This document shows, piece by piece, positions 32,638-41,537 of a stretch of DNA of 64,000 bases. The position numbers and the translations under genes were made by a program. Within the stretch, counting starts at the first letter, position 1, and the number at the start of each line of letters is the position of its first letter. The DNA lies in contig CAWBRV010000008.1 of assembly GCA_963791225.1 (NCBI GenBank), positions 372,001-436,000 on the forward strand, read 5' to 3'. The DNA is from PALSA-612 sp963791225. Lineage in GTDB: Bacteria > Actinomycetota > Thermoleophilia > Gaiellales > Gaiellaceae. The notes under the pieces were generated by a model, which ran no database searches, was not told the origin of the DNA, and was given only the letters and a program-made list of their open reading frames with translations.

Positions 32638-32687
32638 AGTGCCCCTTCAGGTGATGTAAGCCGTTGGACATTGCCTGGTGGGGCACT
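32638..32687 (-). promoter_or_regulatory. Hairpin masking the E2 ribosome-binding site at the E1-beta stop
   Basis: In the 51-base gap the arms AGTGCCCC and GGGGCACT can pair around a 34-base interior that itself partly pairs (CAGGCAATGT with ACATCACCTG, two mismatches). The 5' arm starts inside the E1-beta stop codon region, and the 3' arm contains the GAAGGGG ribosome-binding site of E2. A ribosome ending E1-beta would open it. The interior also holds an 11-codon ORF (ATG TCC AAC GGC TTA and on) with a TTA codon, rare at this GC content. Confidence 0.5.
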
Positions 32688-33660
32688 AGTACTCCGCCAG
32701 CTCGCGCAACGCTCGCGCCACGTCGTCGACCTGCGGGATGAACGCTTTCTCGAGCGGCGGCGAGAACGGCACGGGCGAGTCCGGGGCCGTGAGCCGCTTG
32801 ACCGGCCCGTCCAGGTCCTCGAACGCCTCCTCGGCGATCGTCGCCGCGATCTCGGCGCCGAAGCCGCCCGTGTGCGTGTCCTCGTGGAGGACGAGCACCT
32901 TCGACGTCTTGCGGACGCTCTCGAGGACGGCCTCCTTGTCCCACGGCAGCACCGAGCGCAGGTCGAGGATCTCGACCGAGATGCCGTCCTTCTCGAGCTC
33001 GTCGGCCGCGTCGGACGCCGTGTAGACCATCGCGCCCCAGGTGATCAGCGAGACGTCGTCGCCCTCGCGATGCAGTCGCGCTTTCCCGATCGGCACGGTG
33101 TAGCGCTCCTCCGGCACCTCGCCCTTGATCCGGCGGTACAGGTGCTTGTGCTCGAAGTAGAGAACAGGGTTCGGATCCTCGATCGCGCTGATCAGCAGGC
33201 CCTTCGCGTCTGCAGGCGTGGCCGGGCAGACGCACTTGAGCCCTGGCACGTGCGCGAACGAGCTCTCCGGATTCTGCGAGTGGAACGGGCCCCCGGAGAA
33301 CCCGCCGCCGGAGGGCAGGCGCACGACTATCGGCACGGGCGTCCCGGCGCGGTAGTGCTGCTTCGCGGCGACGGTGACGATCTGGTCCCAGGCGCAGGAG
33401 ACGAAGTCGGAGAACTGCATCTCGGCGACCGGGCGCATCCCCATCAGCGCCGCGCCGGTGCAGCCGCCGACGATCGCCGTCTCGGCGAGCGGCGCGTCGA
33501 TCACCCGCCAGGGGCCAAATTCTTCCTGAAAACCGAGCGTGACCTTGAAGGCGCCGCCGTAGACGCCGACGTCCTCGCCGATCACGAACACGCGCTTGTC
33601 GCGGCGCATCTCGGTGCGGAGGCCGTCGGAGATCGCCTGGAGGTAGGTGAGCTCGGCCAT
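32686..33660 (-). CDS. 2-oxoacid dehydrogenase E1, beta subunit
   Basis: 324 residues from ATG 33660, two bases after the alpha stop. The transketolase-like pyrimidine-binding domain has VFVIGEDVGVYGGAF, DAPLAETAIVGGCTGAALMG and FSDFVSCAWDQIV, with RLPSGGGFSGGPFHSQNPES. The C-terminal half has VEILDLRSVLPWDKEAVLESV and KVLVLHEDTHTGGFGAEI. With the alpha subunit it decarboxylates a 2-oxoacid on thiamin diphosphate and loads the E2 lipoyl arm. Branched-chain and pyruvate enzymes are both compatible with these motifs. Confidence 0.92.
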   Translation of the reverse strand: MAELTYLQAISDGLRTEMRRDKRVFVIGEDVGVYGGAFKVTLGFQEEFGPWRVIDAPLAETAIVGGCTGAALMGMRPVAEMQFSDFVSCAWDQIVTVAAKQHYRAGTPVPIVVRLPSGGGFSGGPFHSQNPESSFAHVPGLKCVCPATPADAKGLLISAIEDPNPVLYFEHKHLYRRIKGEVPEERYTVPIGKARLHREGDDVSLITWGAMVYTASDAADELEKDGISVEILDLRSVLPWDKEAVLESVRKTSKVLVLHEDTHTGGFGAEIAATIAEEAFEDLDGPVKRLTAPDSPVPFSPPLEKAFIPQVDDVARALRELAEY

Positions 33661-33662
33661 GG

Positions 33663-34706
33663 CTAGTGGTGCGGTGCGTGGAGCTCGTCGGGATCGGCGT
33701 ACACGCCGTCGAGGAGCGTCGAGGGATCCGGGAGCGGCGACTCCTCGGCGCGGCGCATCGACTCGGCCAACAGCTGCTTGACGCCGGCCGCGATCTCGTC
33801 CTCCTCGCCGTCCGTGAGCGAGGCGTTCTCGCGGAGCCAGTCGCGGAAGCGCTCGATCGGGTCGCGCCTGGCCCATTCCTCGAACAGCTCGCGCGGCACG
33901 TAGAAGGCGTCGTCGTGCACGGCGTGGCCCTCCATACGCAGGGTCAGGCACTCGAGCAGCGTCGGGCCGCCGCCGTCGCGCGCCTTCTCGATCGCGCGCT
34001 TGGCTTCGCGGTAGACGGCGAGGATGTCGGTGCCGTCGACGACGACGCCCTCGAAGCCGTACGCCTGGGCGCGGTCGGCGAGGTGCTCGATCGCGTACTC
34101 GAGATGCGTCGGTGTCGAGTAGGCCCACTGGTTGTTGTCGCAGACGAAGACGACCGGCAGGCGACGCGTGCCCGCGAAGTTCATCGACTCGTGGGTGTCG
34201 CCGCGTGCCGACGCGCCCTCGCCGAACCAGCCGAGCGCTACGCGGCGCTCGTCCTGGATCCGGAAGGCGAGCGCGGCGCCGGTTGCGACCGGCAGCATCG
34301 CGGGCAGGTGGCTGACCATGGAGATCAGCCCGAGTCGCGCGTCCGCGAGGTGGACGTTGCCGTCCCGGCCCTTCGTCGGCCCGTCGGCGCGGCCCATGTA
34401 GTTGGCGAAGATCCGCCACGGCTCGACGCCGCGGACGATGTGGATGCCCATGTCGCGGTGGAGCGGCGTGCCGACGTCGTCCGGGCCCATCGCGGTTCCG
34501 ATCGCGACGGCGGCTGCCTCGTTCCCGCGCCCGGTGTAGAACGAGCCGGGAATCTTCCCCTGCTTGTAGAGGATGTGCCCGCGCTCCTCGACGCCGCGGG
34601 TGATCAGCATGTTGCGGAACATGCCGAGGAGGTCCTCCCGGTCGAGGCCGGCTTCCTTGACCTCCGACAGCGAGCCGACCGGCTCGGCTTCACGCGCGAT
34701 CGCCAT
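33663..34706 (-). CDS. 2-oxoacid dehydrogenase E1, alpha subunit
   Basis: 347 residues. The thiamin diphosphate motif reads GEGASARGDTHESMNFAG (GDG...NN-type region with VFVCDNNQWAYSTP following). An N-terminal SFYTGRGNEAAAVAIGTAMG, a phosphorylation-loop-like RMEGHAVHDDAFYVPRELF and HRDMGIHIVRGV also match the family. It is the first gene of the E1-alpha, E1-beta, E2 order. The upstream 89 bases separate it from the divergent zinc-ribbon gene and should hold its promoter. Confidence 0.92.
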   Translation of the reverse strand: MAIAREAEPVGSLSEVKEAGLDREDLLGMFRNMLITRGVEERGHILYKQGKIPGSFYTGRGNEAAAVAIGTAMGPDDVGTPLHRDMGIHIVRGVEPWRIFANYMGRADGPTKGRDGNVHLADARLGLISMVSHLPAMLPVATGAALAFRIQDERRVALGWFGEGASARGDTHESMNFAGTRRLPVVFVCDNNQWAYSTPTHLEYAIEHLADRAQAYGFEGVVVDGTDILAVYREAKRAIEKARDGGGPTLLECLTLRMEGHAVHDDAFYVPRELFEEWARRDPIERFRDWLRENASLTDGEEDEIAAGVKQLLAESMRRAEESPLPDPSTLLDGVYADPDELHAPHH

Positions 34707-34795
34707 TCACATCCCTTCTGCTCGTCGAGACGGCGGAAACTCTATCGGCTGGCCCCGCCGCCACCTACACCCATTGTGGTCGCTATCGTCGGCGT

Positions 34796-35077
34796 GTGGG
34801 CAAGGCGTCGGACTGGCTTCGCGAGGAGCGTCGCAAGATCCTCGGGGACTGGGCTGCAGTGTGCCTCGCGTGCGGCTACGCGCAGCGGTACTTCGACGAG
34901 TCGGAGGACGAGTTGCCGACAGCGTGCCCGCAGTGCGGCGGCGAGCTGCGGTCGCACTGCCCCTCGTGCGGCGCCCGCTTCTCGTCGGTGTTCGCGGTCC
35001 ACTGCGAAGCCTGCGGCGAGCCGATCCGCCCGGCCGAGCTCCGCGGAGTGCCGATCCGCAAGCAGCCGCTGAGATAG
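34796..35077 (+). CDS. Small double zinc-ribbon protein
   Basis: 93 residues from GTG. Four CxxC knuckles appear: VCLACGYA, ACPQCGGEL, HCPSCGARF and HCEACGEP, enough for two zinc ribbons. The N-terminus is a charged helix (GKASDWLREERRKILGDW) and the C-terminus is basic (RGVPIRKQPLR). Such proteins resemble DUF2321-like zinc ribbons, and function is unknown. It is divergent from the E1-alpha gene. Confidence 0.75.
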   Translation: MGKASDWLREERRKILGDWAAVCLACGYAQRYFDESEDELPTACPQCGGELRSHCPSCGARFSSVFAVHCEACGEPIRPAELRGVPIRKQPLR

Positions 35078-35141
35078 GAATCGCATTCGCCGCTGATGTC
35101 GGCTCTGCCGGCGTCGGCCGCTATGGCTCGCTCTTGACGAT

Positions 35142-35184
35142 CAGGGAAGGGGGCTCACGGGGGAAACCGGCTGTTTCCCCCGTG
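35142..35184 (-). repeat. Decayed fragment of the coupled intergenic element
   Basis: Just downstream of the ASCH gene stop, the minus strand carries hairpin C of the nuo elements with perfect 12-bp arms (CACGGGGGAAAC and GTTTCCCCCGTG), then TTTCCCCCG TGA GCCCCCTTC. This aligns with the FPPRAPFF part of the 48-codon ORF, with the Arg codon CGA replaced by a TGA stop. Elements B and A are missing. The fragment shows the family is not confined to the nuo operon. Here the hairpin may serve as the ASCH gene terminator. Confidence 0.6.
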
Positions 35185-35187
35185 CTA

Positions 35188-35544
35188 CTAGCGCTTGATC
35201 TCGCTGAAGCGGATGATCGTCACGGTGTCCTCGAGGGACACGTCCCGGTTGTAGAGCTGGCCGAGAAAGCTCGCCATCTCGTCCGGGTGCTTCAGCATCG
35301 GGTTGTCGTGCTGGATCTCGTTCGGCGACAGCTCGCCTAGGGTCTTGACCTCGACCTTGTCGATCACGGCGTCGAAGACCTTGTCCCGGGGGCTATAGCG
35401 CGCTCCGCAGAGGACCTGCACGATCATGCCCTTCCGGTACTTGCCGGACTTGTCGCCGAGCCGGATCGTGGCCGTCTTCCGATGTTGCCGCAGCTGGTCG
35501 GCCACGATCGGTGAGTAGAAGTTCAGTGCGTACATCGCGTGCAT
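35188..35544 (-). CDS. ASCH-domain protein
   Basis: 118 residues from ATG 35544, or 115 from ATG 35535. YSPIVADQLRQHRKTATIRLGDKSGKYRKGMIVQVLCG is the ASCH beta-barrel start, and VKTLGELSPNEIQHDNP with FLGQLYNRDVSLEDTVTIIRF completes it. ASCH domains are PUA-like and bind RNA or act on nucleotides or modified nucleosides. The role here is unassigned. The composition has more Lys, Ile and Asp than neighbours, which could hint at transfer, but the evidence is slight. Confidence 0.78.
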   Translation of the reverse strand: MHAMYALNFYSPIVADQLRQHRKTATIRLGDKSGKYRKGMIVQVLCGARYSPRDKVFDAVIDKVEVKTLGELSPNEIQHDNPMLKHPDEMASFLGQLYNRDVSLEDTVTIIRFSEIKR

Positions 35545-35620
35545 GGCGGCCCGCCGGAAGGCGACGCCATCATATTGGCTCGCCGTCCAGCGCCGCGAGC
35601 TTGCTCGAACATTTGGGGCG

Positions 35621-36088
35621 TCAGGCGTCAGAGCCTGGCTCAGCCCGGCCGGAGCCGTCGCCGGCCAGATGTTCGAGAGCGTCTCGGGCGATCTGGCGTT
35701 CGCCGCCGTAGGCGAGCAGGCGCGGGGCCTCGTCGAGTGGTAGCCACTGCACGTCGGCGACCTCGTGCGCGTACTCGGCTTTCACCTGGCCCAGGGTTCC
35801 GCCCTCGTAGCGCAGAAGGTAGAAGCTGACGACCTTGAAGATGCGCTCGCCCTGCCACGTGTAGACATAGCGGACGTCGCCGAGCTTGCGGACGAGCGTG
35901 CCGCGGGCGCCGGTCTCCTCCTCGACCTCGCGGACGGCGGTCGCCTCCGGCTTCTCGCCGTCGCCGATCCGTCCTTTCGGCAGCGCCCACAGCCCCTCGG
36001 GCTTCCCCCCGGGGCGGATCGCCGCCATCACCGGGCGGCCGTCGACGACATGGACGAGCACGCCGCCCGCTGAGAACTCACGTTTCAC
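35621..36088 (-). CDS. Nudix hydrolase
   Basis: 155 residues from GTG 36088 (KREFSAGGVLVHV). The Nudix box is complete: GRIGDGEKPEATAVREVEEETGA fits G-x5-E-x7-REUXEEXGU, with the metal-binding glutamates. KPEGLWALPKG precedes it, and YTWQGERIFKVVSFYLLRY follows. It belongs to the general MutT/Ap4A-like group that hydrolyses nucleoside diphosphate derivatives; the exact substrate is unknown. It is divergent from groES, sharing the 149-base region that holds the CIRCE promoter. Confidence 0.88.
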   Translation of the reverse strand: MKREFSAGGVLVHVVDGRPVMAAIRPGGKPEGLWALPKGRIGDGEKPEATAVREVEEETGARGTLVRKLGDVRYVYTWQGERIFKVVSFYLLRYEGGTLGQVKAEYAHEVADVQWLPLDEAPRLLAYGGERQIARDALEHLAGDGSGRAEPGSDA

Positions 36089-36142
36089 GGCCAGGCCGAC
36101 GTTACAGCTTGTGACACGGTGTGGCCGCCGACTGTCATGTTC

Positions 36143-36172
36143 TTGCGCAGCCCGCGCCAGAAGGGCTAGAAT
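36143..36172 (+). promoter_or_regulatory. groESL promoter
   Basis: TTGCGC (36143-36148) and TAGAAT (36167-36172) are separated by 18 bases. The CIRCE operator begins five bases downstream of the -10 box, so transcription would start inside it. This placement lets a bound repressor block initiation. Confidence 0.7.
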
Positions 36173-36176
36173 GGGC

Positions 36177-36201
36177 TGGCACTCTCGCTGGTAGAGTGCC
36201 A
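36177..36201 (+). promoter_or_regulatory. CIRCE operator (HrcA site)
   Basis: TGGCACTC, nine bases, then GAGTGCCA. The GCACTC-N9-GAGTGC core is the CIRCE consensus, with eight perfectly paired bases per arm. HrcA represses groE from this site and releases it on heat stress. No hrcA gene lies in the window. Confidence 0.93.
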
Positions 36202-36237
36202 TCCATCGTCACAAAGTCGGAATACAGGAGGATTTGG

Positions 36238-36573
36238 ATGGATCTGCAACCTTTGGGTGACCGCCTGATCGTCGAGGTCCTCGATGAAGAGGAGACGACT
36301 ATCGGCGGGATTGTCCTGCCGGATACCGCCCGGGAGAAGCCGCAGCGCGGCAAGATCCTGGCCGTCGGCCCGGGCTCGCGCAACGACAAGGGCGAGCTCG
36401 TCCCGCTCGACGTCGCCGAGGGCGACGAGATCGTCTTCTCCAAGTACGGCGGCACCGAGATCAAGGTCGGCCTCGAGGATCTCTTGATCCTCCGCGAGTC
36501 CGACGTGCTCGCCAAGGTCGTCAAGGCCGCGAAGTCCAAGGGCAAGCGCGAGCTCGCCGGATCGAAGTCCTAG
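36238..36573 (+). CDS. groES: Co-chaperonin GroES
   Basis: 111 residues from ATG 36238, with CAGGAGGAT just upstream. LQPLGDRLIVEVLDEEETTIGGIVLPDTAREKP contains the GroES signature and the mobile loop, with the EKPQRGKILAVGPG roof following. The C-terminus (VKAAKSKGKRELAGSKS) is about 15 residues longer than usual and basic. It caps GroEL during protein folding. It is cotranscribed with groEL 19 bases downstream and controlled by CIRCE. Confidence 0.96.
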   Translation: MDLQPLGDRLIVEVLDEEETTIGGIVLPDTAREKPQRGKILAVGPGSRNDKGELVPLDVAEGDEIVFSKYGGTEIKVGLEDLLILRESDVLAKVVKAAKSKGKRELAGSKS

Positions 36574-36592
36574 TCATTTCAGGAGGAAACGC

Positions 36593-38221
<1,629 letters not shown>

Positions 38222-38246
38222 GCAGCCGGAAGCGGTTGGCAATAGC

Positions 38247-38273
38247 GAAGGCGCGGGCCCAGCCCGCGCCTTC
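38247..38273 (+). terminator. Rho-independent terminator after groEL
   Basis: The 12-bp stem GAAGGCGCGGGC pairs with GCCCGCGCCTTC around a CCA loop and is followed by GTCTTTCTC. It ends the groESL operon 25 bases after the stop. Confidence 0.88.
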
Positions 38274-38328
38274 GTCTTTCTCGGGCCCAAGAGCTAGGCT
38301 CGCGTCTCATTCGGCCGAGGAGGGATCT

Positions 38329-38814
38329 ATGAAGCGAGTGCTAGTGCTCTTGGCGGTCGTCGGCGTGGCCGTGTACGCGACGACGGCGTGGTCTGCGTCG
38401 GCGCCGACTCCGACGGAGAAGCAGCTGCTCCGGGACGTCGCCACGCTCAAGTCACAGGTGAAGAAGCTGCAGGCGCAGCAGAAGACGGCGACCGCCAACA
38501 TCAACACGGTCGGATCGCTGGCCGCGACGGCTGTCCTCTACACGGTCTGCAGTGACGAGCTCGCTGCTGACGCGTTCCAGGGGACATGGCAGATCGTCGA
38601 TCAGGCCTCGGCCGCGCTCCCGACGGTGACGAAGTTCGGGCCTCAGTCCCCGATCACGGCCACGCTGCAGGGGCAGGACGTGTGCGCCGGCGGAGGCGTC
38701 GCGCGGTCGCAGGTACTGCCGCCGACGGTCGCGGGCTACCGGGCGCTGCTGGCTGGGTTCCAGTCGAACAGCCTCGGCTTCCTGCGCGCGTACGTGCTCG
38801 CGCACCACGAGTAG
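38329..38814 (+). CDS. Small secreted coiled-coil protein
   Basis: 161 residues from ATG 38329, with GAGGAGGG upstream. A signal peptide (KRVLVLLAVVGVAVYATTAWSAS) is followed by a coiled coil (TEKQLLRDVATLKSQVKKLQAQQKTA) and a globular part with two cysteines (LYTVCSDELAAD and GQDVCAGGG). It ends FLRAYVLAHHE. I do not recognise the family. It is a single-gene unit between two terminators. Confidence 0.7.
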   Translation: MKRVLVLLAVVGVAVYATTAWSASAPTPTEKQLLRDVATLKSQVKKLQAQQKTATANINTVGSLAATAVLYTVCSDELAADAFQGTWQIVDQASAALPTVTKFGPQSPITATLQGQDVCAGGGVARSQVLPPTVAGYRALLAGFQSNSLGFLRAYVLAHHE

Positions 38815-38833
38815 CCGGATCTGTCCCGAAATC

Positions 38834-38862
38834 ACGAAGGGCCGCGATGGGCGGCCCTTCGT
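38834..38862. terminator. Hairpin terminator
   Basis: The perfect 12-bp stem ACGAAGGGCCGC with GCGGCCCTTCGT and a GATGG loop lies 20 bases after the secreted-protein stop. It could serve the convergent molybdopterin gene too. Confidence 0.8.
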
Positions 38863-38961
38863 GCGTCCTCATGGTGGGGGGAGGTGGGACCCTGCCTGTA
38901 TCGGCTCATACGGCGGCGACTTGGTAGCTCGAACGAGGGAGCGAGCTCCAGGTGTCCGTGG

Positions 38962-39573
38962 CTAGAAGCTGTACCGCTCCTCGCGCCAGGGGTCGGCGTC
39001 GTTGTGGTAGCCGTAGCGCTCCCAGAAGCCGGGCTCGTCCGTCGAGCGGAGCTCGAGGCCGCGGAGCCACTTCGCGCTCTTCCAGAAGTAGCGACTCGGG
39101 ACGACGAGGCGCAGCGGCCACCCGTGGTCCGGCGTCAGTTGCTCGCCGTCGGCCTCCCAGGCGATCATCGCCTCGTCGGCCTCGATCGCCTCGAGCGGCA
39201 GGTTGGCCGTGTAGCCCTGCTCCGCCTGGGCGACGACGAAACGGGCCGACGGCTTCGGCTGGGCCAGCTTCGCGAGCTCCCGCCAGTGGACGCCGCGGAA
39301 GCTCGTGTCGAAGCGGCTCCAGCGTGTGACGCAGTGGATGTCGGTCGTGAACTCGATCTGCGGAAGGGCCTGGAGCTCGTCGAACGTGAGCCGGACCGGG
39401 CTCTCGACCTCGCCCGTGACGGTGAAGTCCCAGGTCGCGAGGTCGACGTGCGGGACCGAGCCGGCGTGGAGGACGGGCCACTTCTCGGTCAGGTACTGGC
39501 CGGGCGGGAGGCGCGCCGGGTCGTAGCCCAGGTCGCGGACCTTCTTCTCGGCGCGAGATCGGAAGAGGGGCAT
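38962..39573 (-). CDS. Molybdopterin-dependent oxidoreductase, sulfite-oxidase fold
   Basis: 203 residues from ATG 39573. The molybdenum-ligand cysteine is in TDIHCVTRWSRFDTSFRGV (Cys81). WDFTVTGEVESPVRLTFDELQALP and DHGWPLRLVVPSRYFWKSAKWLRGLEL are typical of the short YuiH-like branch of the sulfite oxidase family. It has no signal peptide, so it is probably cytoplasmic, unlike periplasmic MsrP. The substrate is not known. The longer frame upstream is a shadow of the neighbouring plus-strand gene. Confidence 0.85.
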   Translation of the reverse strand: MPLFRSRAEKKVRDLGYDPARLPPGQYLTEKWPVLHAGSVPHVDLATWDFTVTGEVESPVRLTFDELQALPQIEFTTDIHCVTRWSRFDTSFRGVHWRELAKLAQPKPSARFVVAQAEQGYTANLPLEAIEADEAMIAWEADGEQLTPDHGWPLRLVVPSRYFWKSAKWLRGLELRSTDEPGFWERYGYHNDADPWREERYSF

Positions 39574-39645
39574 GGTTACTAGAGTAATTGCAGGCCGCAG
39601 CGTTACAGGGGCGGGGTCTGAGGCCCTGGAGTATCGTCGGCGCGC

Positions 39646-40182
39646 GTGGCCCTGAAGATCCTCCTCTTCGTCCTCTGGATCCCGGCCAGCGTCGTGGCGG
39701 CGCTCGTCGTCTTCCGCCTCTCGCGCCAGGAGACGAAGGCGCTCCCGGTTGCGGTGCTCGCGGCGGGGGTCGCACTCGCGGGCCTCGTCGTCTATCCACG
39801 GACGATCAAGGACACTGCTGCCGCCGCCCACCGCTACGAGCGGCTCTGGAGCGCGAACAGGAATCGGCCGGGCGGTGCATGGGACTGCCTCACCTTCAAC
39901 TTCCACGCCTGCGTGCGCGAGCGCGTCTGGGGCGAGTTGCGCCGGACGATTCCGAAGCACGATCGCTACTACGTCCAGACCGAATACGGCCTCGTCCGCT
40001 TCTGGACCTTCACGTCCTTGCTGCCGCGAATCGCCGTCGAACGACCCGCCGACGCCGACTGGGTGATCTCCTATCGCGGCAACCCGAAGGCGCTCGGCGT
40101 CCGCTACTCGAAGCTCCACACGATCCGCCACGTATACACGAACGGCGCCTACTCGATCGTGGTCGGAAAGGTGGCGAGGTGA
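39646..40182 (+). CDS. Two-helix membrane protein paired with a GT-C-like gene
   Basis: 178 residues from GTG. Two N-terminal helices (ILLFVLWIPASVVAALVVF and ALPVAVLAAGVALAGLVVYP) lead to an extracytoplasmic domain with two cysteines (WDCLTFNFHACVRERV) and DRYYVQTEYGLVRFWTF. The stop overlaps the next start (GTGA), so it is probably a partner of the following polytopic protein. No family recognised. Confidence 0.65.
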   Translation: MALKILLFVLWIPASVVAALVVFRLSRQETKALPVAVLAAGVALAGLVVYPRTIKDTAAAAHRYERLWSANRNRPGGAWDCLTFNFHACVRERVWGELRRTIPKHDRYYVQTEYGLVRFWTFTSLLPRIAVERPADADWVISYRGNPKALGVRYSKLHTIRHVYTNGAYSIVVGKVAR

Positions 40183-41528
40183 TCCGCAGCCTGGCCGGGC
40201 TCCTGTTCGCGAACGCGGCTTTCCTCGTCGCCGGCGCCGGGCTCGTGCGCTTCCTCGGCTTCCGCCTGCGAGCGCACATCGGGGTCGCGTACATGGCCGG
40301 GGTCGCCTCGGTCGGCGTGATCTCGACGCTGCTGCTGATGGCAGGGCTCGCCCTGCGCGGCTGGCAGGCGCTCGTCCTCTGCGGGCTGATCGCTGCGCTC
40401 GGTCTCGTCCGACGCGACCGGTCGGAGGCCGAGGCCCGGGCGCCGAAGACGGACTGGCGGATCGCGGGGCCGGCGGCCGGGCTCCTCGGCGGCTACCTCG
40501 CCGTCCTCTTCGTGCAGTGCCTCTTCCAGGCGCTCAACTCCTGGGATGCGTGGGCGAAGTGGACGATGAAGGCCCGCGCGATCGTGCTGCTCGGCGGCCT
40601 CGACACGTCGGTGTTCGCCAACGAGGCCTACCGGCCGCTCGTGCTCGACTACCCGATGCTGATCCCGGCGCTCGAGGCGATCGACTTCCGCTTCATGGGC
40701 CGGCTCGACAACCTCGTCATCCACGTCCAGTTCTGGCTGCTGCTCGTCGGGTTCCTCGTCGCCACGTTCGAGCTGCTGCGCGACCGCGTCCCGCAGACGC
40801 TGCTCTGGCCGTCGCTCCTCCTCGTCGGCACGGCGCCGGCGCTCGCGGACAACCTCACGTCGGCGTACGCGGACGCCCCGGTCGCGTTCTTCTTCTCGCT
40901 CGCCGCGATCGCTGCCTGGCGCTACGTCGTCGGGGGCGAGCGGCCGGCCGTGTGGTTGTTCGCGGTCATGGCCGGCGCGGCTGTGGCCACGAAGCCCGAG
41001 GGCAGTCCGTTCGTGTTCGGCCTGTTCGTCCTGCTCACGATCTTCGCCTATGTGAAGCGGCGGCCGCTGCTGCCGGTCGGGATCGCCGCGATCTGGACGC
41101 TGATCGCGATCGTCCCCTGGCGGATCTGGGTCTCGCACCACGGAATCCGTTCGTCGACCCCGATCGGGAAGGCGATCGACCCGGGCTACCTGTGGGGGCG
41201 GCTCGACCGCGTCTGGCCTTCGGTGAGGTCGCTCGTCGAGAAGTCGTTCGCGGCCGACTGGCTGGCGATTCTGCCGCTCGTGCTCGTGGTCGGCGCCGTC
41301 GTGCTCGTCTGGCGTCGCTCTCACGCGGCGGCGCTGTTTGCGGCCGGTGCGCTCGCGGTCGTCTTCCTGTCGCTGCTCTGGGGGTACTGGGTGAACCGGC
41401 CGGGGCTCCACTACCTGCTCTCGTCGTCCGGGGACCGGACCGTGACGACGCTGGTCGTCGTCGCCGGCGTGTTCCTGCCGATCGTCGGGGCGGAGCTGGT
41501 GCGGTCCCGCAGGGGGTCGTCTCCCTAG
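40179..41528 (+). CDS. Polytopic membrane protein, GT-C glycosyltransferase-like
   Basis: 449 residues and about 11-12 helices. The first loop after the early helices has QALNSWDAWAKWTMKARAIVLLGG and LVLDYPMLIPALEA, resembling the acidic-residue loop of lipid-linked GT-C sugar transferases. ADNLTSAYADAPVAFFFSLAAIA and MAGAAVATKPEGSPFVFGL also fit that superfamily. Donor and acceptor are unknown. The start is a GTGA overlap with the preceding membrane protein, which suggests a complex or linked step in envelope glycan synthesis. Confidence 0.7.
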   Translation: MIRSLAGLLFANAAFLVAGAGLVRFLGFRLRAHIGVAYMAGVASVGVISTLLLMAGLALRGWQALVLCGLIAALGLVRRDRSEAEARAPKTDWRIAGPAAGLLGGYLAVLFVQCLFQALNSWDAWAKWTMKARAIVLLGGLDTSVFANEAYRPLVLDYPMLIPALEAIDFRFMGRLDNLVIHVQFWLLLVGFLVATFELLRDRVPQTLLWPSLLLVGTAPALADNLTSAYADAPVAFFFSLAAIAAWRYVVGGERPAVWLFAVMAGAAVATKPEGSPFVFGLFVLLTIFAYVKRRPLLPVGIAAIWTLIAIVPWRIWVSHHGIRSSTPIGKAIDPGYLWGRLDRVWPSVRSLVEKSFAADWLAILPLVLVVGAVVLVWRRSHAAALFAAGALAVVFLSLLWGYWVNRPGLHYLLSSSGDRTVTTLVVVAGVFLPIVGAELVRSRRGSSP

Positions 41529-41537
41529 ACTGAACGC

